DNA from: Stenocarpella maydis
Lineage: Eukaryota > Ascomycota > Sordariomycetes > Diaporthales > Diaporthaceae
NCBI GenBank assembly: GCA_002270565.1
Contig: NQMI01000029.1
Location: 218,521-282,520 of the forward strand
Direction: 5' to 3'
DNA length: 64,000 bases
Notes under the pieces: generated by a model
The model's input: the letters and a program-made list of their open reading frames with translations, nothing else
The model's database searches: none
What the model was told of the DNA's origin: nothing
Made by a program: the position numbers and the translations under genes
Shown here: one piece after another, positions 30,478 through 42,100 of the stretch
Layout of the letters: the number at the start of each line of letters is the position of its first letter
How positions within the stretch are numbered: position 1 is the first letter of the stretch

Positions 30478-33004
30478 AGTCATGCTGTGTTTGACAACCC
30501 CGGTTTTAAATCCTTGGGATGATGTGAACTCTCTTAGCTTGGTTCGGATATAACACATTCTTTGGATACTAGACTCCTCTACAAAATGAATATTACGTTC
30601 GTACAACGTTTACTAACTTGTGTCTTGCTCACATGCTAATCTAGCCGTGCGATTCTGCCAGCCCGAACCCTTTTCTCTGAGCGCCAACGTCTAACGGGAT
30701 CTTGAGCGAGCTTAATGTTATTCATTGGCTCACTGTTTACTGTTTACTGATGATTCGTGCCTGTCACTGGGAGATCAGTGACCACATGTGCACAGTGTGC
30801 TTCGGATGGGGAATTATGTGTCGCGCTGACTGGCGCATTCACTACCCTAAGTCATTACACACTCTAAATAACATTTACAGCCCGTATTATGAATATGACG
30901 GCCCCATTTTCCTCTTTATTCAATGAATGAATGCTTTTGGATCACTCATTGCAACTCGATAGATCCCCCTTTCACAAAAGTGCCTCTCCAGCCAGACAAG
31001 CCAGCCTGTCGCCGTCGCAGTCGACACCGCAAACGCCTTACCACTAGCAACCGGAAAGGCGCCAGGTCTGAAATTTTTTTTCCTTTGAGTTTTGGAGATT
31101 TTCTTTTTCTTTGCGAGTAAGTGAACAGAAAATATTACGGACCGTTACTTCCCATACTTCACACGAGCGACATTACAGACTCAAGGCAGTTTCAAAGCCT
31201 TCTGAAGAATATAATGGAAAAGTTGCCATTTGACCAATTCCACAAAACAGCAAATGAGCAAAATCTCCCAGACCCAGTATCCATAGAGATGACTGTAAAC
31301 GGCCCGGACCAGTGTTGCCGGGTTTTCAGTGGCTCGAAATATCGTAGAGACTCCTGCCATGGCCAAGAACCACCAAATCACTGCCCTAGGTTATGTTGCC
31401 CAGGTCACTGTCAGCAGAAACAAAGAGGAGGGTCCGATTGCTGCAAATGCTCTGCATGTATAAATTGGCGTGAAGAGAGGAGAGCAAGTACTGGTATAGC
31501 GCTCAGGGGGGAGAGGAAGCGAATGGAGGACAGGAAGCGGATGAGGGATCCCAATAATGTCCCCAAACTGGAAGACAGCCTCGATGACGCCATCACGAAC
31601 GGCCTCCGCGGGTCGGCTACAGGTGTTGTGGTTTACGGGGTTATTCTCTTCTTAGGGTTTGGAATAGGGAAGTCCAGGCTAGGTATAGCGTGAGTAGCGA
31701 GAAGTGAGATCTACTTATGGTCTCCGTTACAGGTGGTAGCTGAATAAGTGAATGTTAGAGTGGATGCGATATAACTCATGATGTGAGCCAAGTCAGTACG
31801 GCATTAATTGATATGACCTAGAGGTCACCAGGAGGCAGAGCTAATTGTACGAGTTATTGTTATTATGAGTTTCTGAATGCTGATGCTATGGAATATGTAA
31901 GTTGGAGTTTTGATTCTGATGAAATATGAAATAATAATTTGATTGTTGGGAGACATCACTTCTCCATTAACTTGTCTGTGAATTTGTTTTACATTTCCCG
32001 AAGTATTGTTAGACAAAAGTCTTCTATCTTTTTTCCCCTTTCTTCTTCTGACCTCTTTTCTTTCCTTGCCACCTCCCTCCATTCGCCAAGAGTTGTCTGT
32101 CTTCCTCTTCTCCCTGTGGCAGCGCCACGTGGGGTGTCTGAGTAGGGGCGCCTACATTTTTTTTTGGGGTGGGGGGACTAGCCAATAGTATGTACTTTCC
32201 CGACATCTGGAGACTACAAATAGCTAGCTACCTATTCTTTTCCTCAACAACTGCGAGAACCACTAATACAACATCGCATTGCTTCCATTGCAACTGGTGC
32301 CTACGAATGATGCCATGGACGGGGGCCTCTTATTCATGGTAGCCACTACCCAATCTGCTTAAGAAGATCACCCAGTAGATTGTATTCTTTACAATACACA
32401 CCACAAGATGTTTTCCCTTTGGCTTTCTCCCTCACTCCCCTCTTTACTCTCTCTTGCCCCCCCTCCTCGGCTATGGTAAATATTGGGCTGGTAGTATCAG
32501 TTCTTAATTAACCAAGTACTGACTCCAAATTTGCTACCTGCCATCCCATATCAGGATGAGGTATTAACCTGGACTTTGTACTAGTAGTTTCTTTCGTGAT
32601 GCGAAGCAACAGGGGTAAAGTGCCTTGCCTCTGAGGATAAAATGCCATGAAATTCAGTGATCAGCTCACTTCTCGATATTGGGAAGAGCTGTCCAGTCCC
32701 CTGGTTGTTAGTGGATGACTGTGATTAAACTAGCAGTAAGGATTGATTCTTTTGTGGGACAAGACTTGCTCTGTACTTTTGATATTTTTGGATGCATAAT
32801 CGTTCGACGTGACACCCTAATACTGGTCTTCTTCCTGCTTGGTTAGGTGCATCTGGAATTCCATGTCGTCTCTATTCCCGTTTCCGTCCCCTGCTTTTAC
32901 ATTGCAATCTCGTTCGTTGGAAGCCACGGTGATAAGTGTGTTCTTGGAAACTATGCTGGTACTAATGTGCCTCTTCGCTCGAAAAAGCTGAGTCGCATGG
33001 ATGC
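30478..33004. other. AT-rich intergenic region with one broken small ORF
   Basis: Spacer between the transposon and the biosynthetic locus. Apart from the broken ORF at 31359-31693 there is no recognisable gene. Pyrimidine-rich at ~32020-32110, with a T/G run at ~32157-32177. The last part should include the acyltransferase 3' UTR. Confidence 0.4.
31359..31693 (+). pseudogene. Broken small membrane-protein ORF, family unknown
   Basis: An ATG at 31359 opens a tidy N terminus (MAKNHQITALGYVAQVTVSR..) that stops at TAA 31461 after 34 codons. In the next frame, from ~31455, a continuous stretch follows with REERRAST, a charged helix ERKRMEDRKRMRDPNNVPKL, then EDSLDDAITNGLRGSATG and a hydrophobic segment VVVYGVILFLGFGIG, ending at 31693. 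The two halves read as one protein of about 110 residues broken by a one-base shift; no in-frame splice repairs it. I do not recognise the family. Alternatively the + frame 31121-31693 (190 codons) is one ORF, but its first half looks random. Confidence 0.35.
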
Positions 33005-34655
33005 TTACGCGACTTCGGATAATGCCTCCCTGATCCGTTTCCACACAGCCGGGTGGAACTTACACATGGCCCAGTAACCACCATCCAGAGTTCCTATCGT
33101 ATAAATTATGTTTCTGGAGAGCGGGTTCTCCTTCTGGTCCTTGGGTTTTAACTCATTGCCATGAAAGTAGGCAGGCCTGCCCTTGCGATATGAAGGAGCG
33201 CGTTTATTCGCAGTGGCATCCGTATCGTCGCTCTCCACCACAGCGGGGCTGAAGTCAAGTTTATCAAACAAGTACGCCTTGGTCCAGTTGGTATTTCCTA
33301 TGGGGAACTGGCTCGCGTCGCCGAAGATGGGCGGCAGCCCCTGCTTCTCATAGGCCTCCCTCGACAACCGGTACAGGGCGTGTACCTGGTCCTCAGTGCC
33401 TTGTGTGTTGATAGCATGGCGGATGGACTGCGCGACCCGGGTCACGGCATGGTCCGCGTGGACGTCCCGCGCCGAGACGAGGGCAAGCAGCGGGGGCGAG
33501 GCGTTCTGGACCCACACTCCCTTTTGAGCCTGAACCCGTGGGAAGATGGACGGGGCACGGTCGCGGATGTCGACGGGGAAGCCGATCATGATTGAGCGCC
33601 GCGACGTGGGGGCAAAGGTCGCCTGACCGACCATGCACACCAGCCAGGCGTAGACGACGTCCGCCGAGCTGACGAAGGGCGTGGCCTGGTCGGCATTGGA
33701 GGGTACAGCCTCGGGAAGTTCGGCCTTGATTGCCATGGTGGCATGGGCCTTGAGCTTCTTCACCGTCCTGGGCGGCAGGAAGATTGTGTGCAGCTCCATT
33801 GTCGGCCAGAGGATCATATCCAAGATGTACCGGGCTAGCCAGAGGTAAAACCACACACCGACGAGCCGGCGGCCATCCAGTATGTGCTTGCCCTGAAAGT
33901 CAGGGTGTCGACCGGCGGTCTCGAGGATGTCCTCACCCCCAGCTGAGAGGAAAGCAGGGACCTCGGACTCGCGGCCCGCCATGACGAGGCTCCACGCCTC
34001 AGACACGCTGGCCACGCTCATGATGTCACCGAGAAGGTGTGGCCATGTCAGAGACACCAGCGTTGCATCACTGAAGGAGATGATGTGCATGTTGAACTGG
34101 GGGATGTCAGAGGCGAGGAAGTCCTCAAGGGTCAAGGGAGTCTCTGGAGTGATGGAGAGATCCAGGAACTCCTCTGGGCTGGCCTGTATGGATGGAATGG
34201 ACGTTTCCCTTGGCAGTTTTGACGCCAGTGGGTGCTCGTTGATGCTCTTGTTGATATGTGAGGTGCGAGTGAGCTTCACTGCCGGCCTCTCGGCAGTGAA
34301 CTTTTCTGGGACATGTATCTCCATTCTGCCAGCTTTGTCCTGTTGGCAAGCATCACACATGTCAGTACACGGGTAGTGCCTCACGTGAAGCAGTGAATAT
34401 GAATGGGGGCTTTACGTTCACTCTGACCCTGCCACCACATTTCCGCCATCCCGGAAGGGTACAGAGTCTCTCGAGAGAGCCGTGTACTATGTCTGGGTCC
34501 AACACATCGTCGAAACGAATGAGCCAAACTCCTTGTGACTTGCGAAATATTTCGGTGTCATCAAAGAAATGTACGGGATATATCTCGTCTGTCGGTATCC
34601 TTGGCATACAAACGGGCTCTTTTGTACCGAGCATGAAACGGTTAAAAAACGGCAT
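33005..34655 (-). CDS. BAHD-type acyltransferase (transferase family, trichothecene-3-O-acetyltransferase-like)
   Basis: Likely transfers an acyl group from acyl-CoA to a hydroxyl (or amine) of a small molecule in the cytosol. Exon 1 34655-34422 and exon 2 34339-33005, with an 82-nt intron (GTGAAC...CCAACAG), give 522 residues. Exon 1 encodes the usual N-terminal domain (FDDVLDPDIVHGSLERLC, GWRKCGGRVR). The catalytic motif is HLLGD at ~180 in SLTWPHLLGDIM, a variant of HxxxDG with Ile for Gly. The DFGWG structural motif is replaced by NTNWTKAYLFDKLDF, as in many fungal members. It is divergent from the polyketide synthase across 1.46 kb, which suggests co-regulation and a product-tailoring role. 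The substrate cannot be read from sequence. A hydrophobic stretch WFYLWLARYILDMIL lies mid-protein. Confidence 0.85.
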
Positions 34656-36112
34656 GATTGACGTGGCTTCTTTTCTGTGGCTTTGTTTCTTCGTGTGGTT
34701 TAGGCAGATGAGGAGAGTCGAAATCGAACGACGGCAGTTCACCAGTGAGATACGAGTATCGCTTAAGTCAGAGGCAGAGAAAACTGCTAGTATCCCTGAG
34801 AAGGACAGGTATCCACGGCCTTCTGTGCTCTGCGAACGAGACCGGGGCTGATAATTCGGGCCAGACTGAGTTTATTTACTGAACGCAATGGAATGCCTCT
34901 GATCGGCTGGAATTGCGGATGGGTATCTTGACGGAGGCTTCGCTCCGCTCCCTGTGATGCAACTTGGGAAACTGTTGCCGGAAAAGGGGAGGGTACTGAC
35001 ACAGTTCTGTCGATCTATCGGTGACTCGCGTCTGCTCGTAACAGACCAAGTGCCATGTTCCAATGCACGCCCTTCGGAATTAATTCCATTCGCGCAACAT
35101 ATGCTCGCCTGGGCAAGCCGGTAAAGAGCAATAGTCTCCCTGTACATGTGCGTGGATTAAGGTACCAGGTCACTTAAACGACGATCAATCCAAACAACAG
35201 TTTCGAAGTATTTAATCACACCTGTGAGTAGTAGTATGTACTCGGTCAAAGCACGAGTGGAGGATCCCACTATTGGTTTTGTTCCTTATTTTTGTAAACT
35301 CTGAATGTGGAGTAGAGCAGATTATGTCAAACCGTGTTTGAGTACGAATGATTAAGTTTGATTTTGATAATGTCGGGTAGAAGGCAAGTATATATTACCA
35401 TGGAACAAATGGCTGAAATGTCTTGCCCTAGCTACGTCCATACTGATATGTAAATCGCCTTGAGTGTTTCAACGTGCGGCCAAGCTGCTCCCTATTTACA
35501 ATCTCAACATGTACAGCGGGTGATGTCGTAATCTCCGTACATAATATGTATTGGAATCAAGCACGAAGATCTCAAGTTCTCAAGTTGCCCTCGGATACTA
35601 ATGCACGTCTCGGCTCGCTGCAGGTAAGAACCTTATTTCAATGTCCCTCAAGGCGGTCCGGGCGAGGATGCACTTGATGTCTTGCTATCTGAAAGGTGCT
35701 TCCGACTGGGTCTGTACATGATCCCCCACACGGAATATCTTGGCACAAACCTTGGCGAACTCATTCCACCTGAGATATGCCACGGAATCCCCCAACTCGC
35801 ACTGTTTTTCATGTGATTCTGTTCATGTCATCTCGTGGAAAGGGATGTGGGTGTCTTTGACGGAAGGCTATCTAATTAGCCAGTAGAATATCGAGATCTG
35901 GGTGATTTTATAAGGAGGACACTTGCTGGTGCACCGGGAAGCATTGTTACATGATCACCGAGCCCAAGTTCCAAGACTTGCTGGTCCGCTTGAATCTGTT
36001 GGCATCGATCGCAGTTTGAAATCCACTGGAGTTCGTGTGAAATTTCACCTCATACTATTCCCATTTCCACCCCGTCTTGTCACCCGAGGCAGTCATCTCC
36101 TAGGCCGCAAAC
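34656..36112. promoter_or_regulatory. Bidirectional promoter region of the acyltransferase/polyketide synthase pair
   Basis: A 1,457-bp head-to-head spacer without a credible ORF. A TATA-like TTTTATAA lies at 35906-35913, about 200 bases before the synthase ATG. It must hold both promoters, but I cannot identify a specific factor site: no obvious repeated inverted motif. Confidence 0.5.
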
Positions 36113-39100
36113 ATGACTACCCCATCACCTATTGCCATCGTTGGCATGAGTTGTCGCTTCCCCGGCGCCAGCAGCCCAGAAGAACTGGAGCAGCTAATTC
36201 TGAATGGTGTTTCTAGCTGGGGCCCCATACCAGCCGACCGTTGGAATCGTGAGGCATTCTACCATACTCAACAGGGAGCCGCCGAATCTCTGGTGGCCAA
36301 GCATGGCTACTTCCTCAAGGACGACATCTCCAAGTTCGACACCCGTTTTTTTCAGGTGCCACCTCAAGAAGCTCACGCTATGGATCCACAACAGAGAATC
36401 TTGCTGCAGACCACGTACGAGGCACTGGAAAACGCAGGTATGCCTCTTGAGGACGTACGTGGCAGCAATACCTCCGTGTTTATAAGTACGTTTGCCCATG
36501 ACTATCAGCGTATGGGGTACAAGGACCTCGCTGAGGTCAGTGGATCGCATGTTGCTGGTACCGGTATGGCTATGTTATCAAATAGGATCTCATACGTGTT
36601 TGACTTTACCGGAGCTTCATTGACCCTGGATACTGGCTGCGTAAGTCATTTGCATCTTTACTCTCCCTCTTTTCATGTTCTGTTTATCTGGTAGAAGGAG
36701 ATGATCTTAATGGACACTCTGCTCACTGGTTAACATCCTATAGTCTGGCAGTTTGGTTTGCCTTCACCAGGCATGCCAGAGCCTGCGTCTGGGCGAGTCC
36801 AACATGGCTGTTGTTGGAGGATCACAACTCTTGATGGATCCTGCCCAGTCCGTCAACATGAGTTCAATCGGGTAAGATTCACATGCTGCTTCCACCGTTC
36901 TGAAGGCATCAGTACCCTGGTACAATTTTCGTTTGATGTAACGTCATCTGCTCCACTCCCACAAGCAATCAAAGTATAAGCACTGGCTTGATGTCTGACG
37001 AAAATGTCTCAATGCAGAATGGTCAATCCTGATGGACACTGCTATGCTTTTGACACACGTGGACACGGCTACGCCCGCGGTGAAGGGGTAGCCACTGTTG
37101 TCCTCAAACTTCTCGACAAGGCCCTTGCTGATGGCGACCCCATTCACGGCGTCATAGTGGGTTCTGGTATAAATCAGGACGGTCGCACGGAGGGCAGCAT
37201 CATGTCTCCAAGTGGCGAGGCCCAGAGGATCCTCATGCAGGAGGTGTACGCAAAGGCTGGTTTGGATCCGAGCCACACTCCATATGTCGAAGCCCATGGC
37301 ACAGTACGTATGATCAATCGTGGCCAAATAACTATTTTGACAATTACTCGCCACCCAGTTCGGAGCCTTGATGCCTAGGTAGGTGTGTTACTAACTATTG
37401 TCCTAGGGCACCAAGATTGGCGACAAAGAGGAAATTGGTTCCATCTACTCCGTATTCTGTAAGGACAGAGATCGAGAGCAGGACCTATACGTCGGATCAG
37501 TAAAGTCCAACATTGGACACCTTGAGGCCTCTGCGGGTATTGCAGGCCTAATTAAGTCGATCCTGGTGCTTAAGATGGGAATAATCCCACCACAATTGAA
37601 TTTGATTGAGCCCAAGCCGTCACTCAAGCTTGAGGAGAGAAAAATCAAAGTGAGTTAATCGTGGAATCCTTTTTTATTTTCATTTTTTATACCAGAGATT
37701 TGTCATCTTGGACTTGGGTTTCCATCTCCCCCAGCTGAAGTATAGGAAGAGAGAAGAGGAAGTGAAGGAGAGTCATGCTAACTGAAGGCTCCTGTCATCA
37801 GATTGCTCGAGAAGCCACTCCCCTGCCGCAGGGACCTCGCCGAGTGTCTTTGAATAGTTTCGGATACGGCGGCACAAATTGCCACGTTATCATTGAGGAC
37901 TTGAGCACATGTATCGCATCACGGCGTGCTCTTGCATTGGGGCTCCGAAGCAATGGGGCTCCCAATGGACACACGGCTGGGCCGTCTAATAATAACAAAA
38001 TCAATGGTAATTTCAATGGAACCACCACGGATGTGGTGAGCATGCCGCGCCCTCAACTGTTCCTCCTGAGTGCGAACTCGGAGAAGGCGCTAAAAGCATC
38101 AGCCCACAATATACGGCAATGGCTCTCTTGCAACGCCAGTAGCAGCAGGTCCGATAGCCAGGCACAAACAGCGTTGTTGGATAACCTTGCATACACCCTC
38201 TCGGCGCGCAGATCCCTCCTCCCCTGGCGAAGCGGCATTATCGCATCAGATCCTGAGCAGCTCAGCTCATCACTCGCCGGCGTCCGGCCGTCCAAATCCT
38301 CCAGCGCGCCACATCTTGCTTTCGTCTTCACCGGCCAGGGCTCACAGTGGGCCGGGATGGGCCGCGAGCTGATGACCCTGGCGCCTTTCGAGGAATCTGT
38401 CCTCAAGTCCGAGGGTATACTCAACAGGCTTGGGGCGTCTGCGCAAGGCTGGTCCTTGTGCGAGCAGTTGTGTGCCGACGACAGGTCTTCCAGGCTTGGG
38501 GACGCCAAGATTGCACAACCCGTCACCACTTGCTTGCAGATCGCCCTTGTTGATCTCTTGAGAAGTCTCGGCGTGGCATTTTCAACCGTCGTAGGCCACA
38601 GCTCCGGCGAGGTGGGAGCAGCTTACGCAGCCGGGGCCCTGGGCCATGAGGCTGCAGTCCAGGTGTAAGTCCGCCTTGAACCCCTGGCCAACATGGCCAC
38701 GGTCCTCTCCATCCATGCTATATCAAAACAAGCAGTACCGCTGACGCCAGATCAATCTAGTTCATACTATCGAGGTTTCTGTGCAGCCCAAGCCAAGCAG
38801 GACCAGCCGACCGCAGGGTCCATGCTGGCCGTCGGACTGGGCGAGGACGCGGTGCGCCCGTATGTTGCCCAGGTAAAGACGGGGCGTATCTGTGTGGCTT
38901 GCATCAACAGCCCAGGAAGCACGACCATCTCGGGCGACGACAAGGCAATTGACGAGCTCAAGGCCGTTCTTGACGCACAGTCAGTTTTCGCACGCAAACT
39001 GCGGGTCGACCAGGCGTACCACTCTCACCATATGCACAAAGCCACAGCGGCGTACCTGGCCTCCACAACGCACATGCAGAGCCAGTCCGTCCCCGAGAAT

Positions 39101-42100
39101 GTTTCCTTCTTCTCCACGGTGACGGGAACGCGCAAGAAGGATGGGTTTGGCTCGCAGTACTGGGTGGACAACCTGGTGTCTCCTGTCCAGTTCGTAAAGG
39201 GTCTACGCCTGGTTCGGGACGAGATGAAGCGGGTGGACACCGGCGGCGATGATGCCTTCATCTTAGTCGAGATCGGGCCAGCACCTACGCTTGCTGGGCC
39301 AACAAAGCAGACCCTGGCGTCGCCTGACTTCAAGTTCTCGTACCTCTGCCCGCTCTTGCGCAAGACGGATGCCCGCCAGTCGACACTCACATTCCTCGGA
39401 CACGTGGTCGAGCTGGGCGTCTCCATCAACAGGAAGAGACTGTCATCCATGCTGTCTGTAAGCAAGGACCACGCGCCTCAGGCTATACCCGACCTCAAAG
39501 CCTACCCCTTTGCCGAGGACTCGCTTCCATATTGGCGCGAGTCCCGGGCCAGTTTGGCGCACCGCCTCCGGCAATTCCCCTGGCATGACCTGTGCGGCCT
39601 GTTGGACCCCGTCGGCAGTGAGCAGGAGCCACGATGGCGCCACCATCTCAGCGCGATCAGTCTGCCATGGCTCAGAGACCATGCCATAGACGGAGCTATC
39701 ATATTCCCGGCCGCCGGGTGCGTGTGCATGGCCATCGAGGCCGTGAAGCAGCTGTCTCAGATGCGCAAGAACAAGACTGCCGTCCCTGGCACTGCCAACT
39801 CGCCAAGGAGATTCAGGGTCAGCGATGTTAATTTTGCCAAAGCTATCTCGTTCCCAGCGGACCAGGAGAATGCTAGTATCGAGCTGCAGCTGACCATCAG
39901 CCCATGCAAGGCTGGCGGCGGCCGGTGGGAGGCATTCCGCATCCTAATGTATAGTGAAGGTGCCTGGGAAGAGAGCTGCAGTGGCTTGGTCGGCATCCAT
40001 GCCACCCAGGACGGTAATGATGTCGAGGCCGTCTGTGAACACGACCTGCAGGACTCAGCGTGCCAGGCTGCCTTCCGAGGGATACAGCAAGACTGCGCCG
40101 CTTCAGACACCACGATAGACGCGAATACGTTTTACCAGAACCTCAAGACTGCCGGGAACCTGTACGGGCCTAGCTTCGCCTTACTGGGCGACCTCTGCGT
40201 TGGCAACGACCAGACTGCGGCTTGGGCCAAGCTCAAGGTGCCGGACCTCGCCCACCTCATGCCAGGCTACAGCCCACAGCCCCATCTCGTCCATCCCTCG
40301 AGCCTGGACGCAATCAGCCACATTGGAGCTCACCTGTTCAAGCTACACAACGGTAACGCGCCAGTTGTGGTCGGCTCGGTGGCCGAAATGGACATACGCG
40401 CCGACATGAGCAGCCTCCTCTCGGAGCCCAACACCGAGCTATACGTTGCTGCAACTCTGGACCGATCCCTGACCGACATGCGCTCCTGCACTACTGACGC
40501 CTATGTATTCCACAAGAATGAGGCCACCGGGGACTTGTCCCTTGTGATCAAGGCCCAGTATGTCTTGAGGTCCTTCGGGCTGGGACAGCAGGCGGCTCTG
40601 GCGGACGACACCAGGAGCCAGGGCAAGCAACCCAGGCGAGTGGCATGGGACGTGGACGTTGACTTCTTGAGCAACGAGAAGTTCATGTACATGGTTGCAC
40701 AAGACCAGCAGAAACAGCGGGAGCAGTCGCCAGCCCGCGAGGACTTTGACGAAGGCTTCAACAATTATTACCGCGATATCGAGCAGGCGGCGTCTATTTT
40801 CATGCGCCACGCCCTGTCCAAAATGGACATCACCGCCAGGACACCAGGCACCGTCGTGCCCCCCTCGGTGGCGGCACCACACCTGCAGAAGCTCTTCAGC
40901 TGGATGCAAGAATACAGCACTTCCCAAGCGTTTCACCATCATACTTCTGGCCTTGACTTTGAGGACGAGGCCCGCGTGGTGGCAGCCGCCGAGAACGCCA
41001 CATCCTTCGGTTTCGAGGGCAAGATGGCCGCCCGCGTCGGTCGCAAGCTCGCAGACATCCTCCTGGGCAAGTGTGACGCGCTTACCTTGATGAGGGAGGG
41101 TGACCTCCTCGACTCGTTGTACGCCAGTGGCATATCCTCGTCCAGCTACCAACAGATGGCTCATTACGTCCGGCTCCTGGCCTTTAAGAAACCGCACATG
41201 AAGATCCTCGAGGTTGGCGCCGGCACCGGAGGTGCCACCGTGCCCTTGCTTGAGGCCTTGAGAGGACAGGACGGAGAGACCTGGCTGGACCGCTATGCCT
41301 ACACGGACATCTCTGGCGGCTTCTTCGACCAAGCCAGGAGCAAGTTTGCCGAATGGCTGGGCTATATCGACTTTGGCGTGCTGGATATTGAGAAGGACCC
41401 GTCGGCCCAGGGCTATGTCGCAGGGTCCTACGACGCCGTGCTGGCTGTCAATGTCCTCCACGCCACGAGAGACATGAATGTAACCGTCCGCCATGCACGC
41501 CAGCTGCTACGGCCTGGTGGAAAGCTCATTGTTGTTGAGCTCACCAAGCTGAGTGTCGCCATCAACATGGTCTTTGGAACCCTGCCAGGCTGGTGGGCTT
41601 TTGAAGATGAGCGCCTGGGGCATTGCCCTCTCCTAACCACAAGTGGGTGGGATGATCTCCTTCGCCAGCAAGGTTTCAGCGGTCTAGACATATGTGCCCA
41701 AAACACCCAGAGCCAGGAGAGTGGCATTTCGTCCCTCATGGTGTCGTCGGTGATGACGACCGACTCTGCTCCCGAGCAGCCATTACTGCCTCCATCGCCA
41801 CCAGAATCCTCACCGCTTGCTGGCGTGAGAATTATCCAGGGCTTCAGAGGCTCAGCAGTGATCCAGAGGCTCACATCATCACTCCTGGATGCCTCGAAAT
41901 TGAGAGGCTACCCTGGATGGGCCTGTCTGGATTTGATCACAGATGGTCCGAGGCTGCGGCTGAACAATACCGATACAGTTTTGGTGCTAGATACTGCCGA
42001 GCATGGAATGCTGTTGAACGAGGATCCTGAGCTATTTGAGGCCCTCCGAAACTTCCTCACATCTGGGTGCCATATTCTGTGGGTCTCATTCCAAGAGACC

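Noticed and set aside
38640..38770. A split of the PKS into two genes at ~38.7 kb, where one long frame ends and another begins
   Set aside because: A GTAAGT...TCTAG intron (38665-38760) joins the AT domain exactly (VQV-SYYRG), so it is one gene.
40439..41494. Long minus-strand ORF (351 codons) antisense to the PKS
   Set aside because: It lies fully inside the methyltransferase/DH coding region, has no family motif, and arises from GC-rich third positions.
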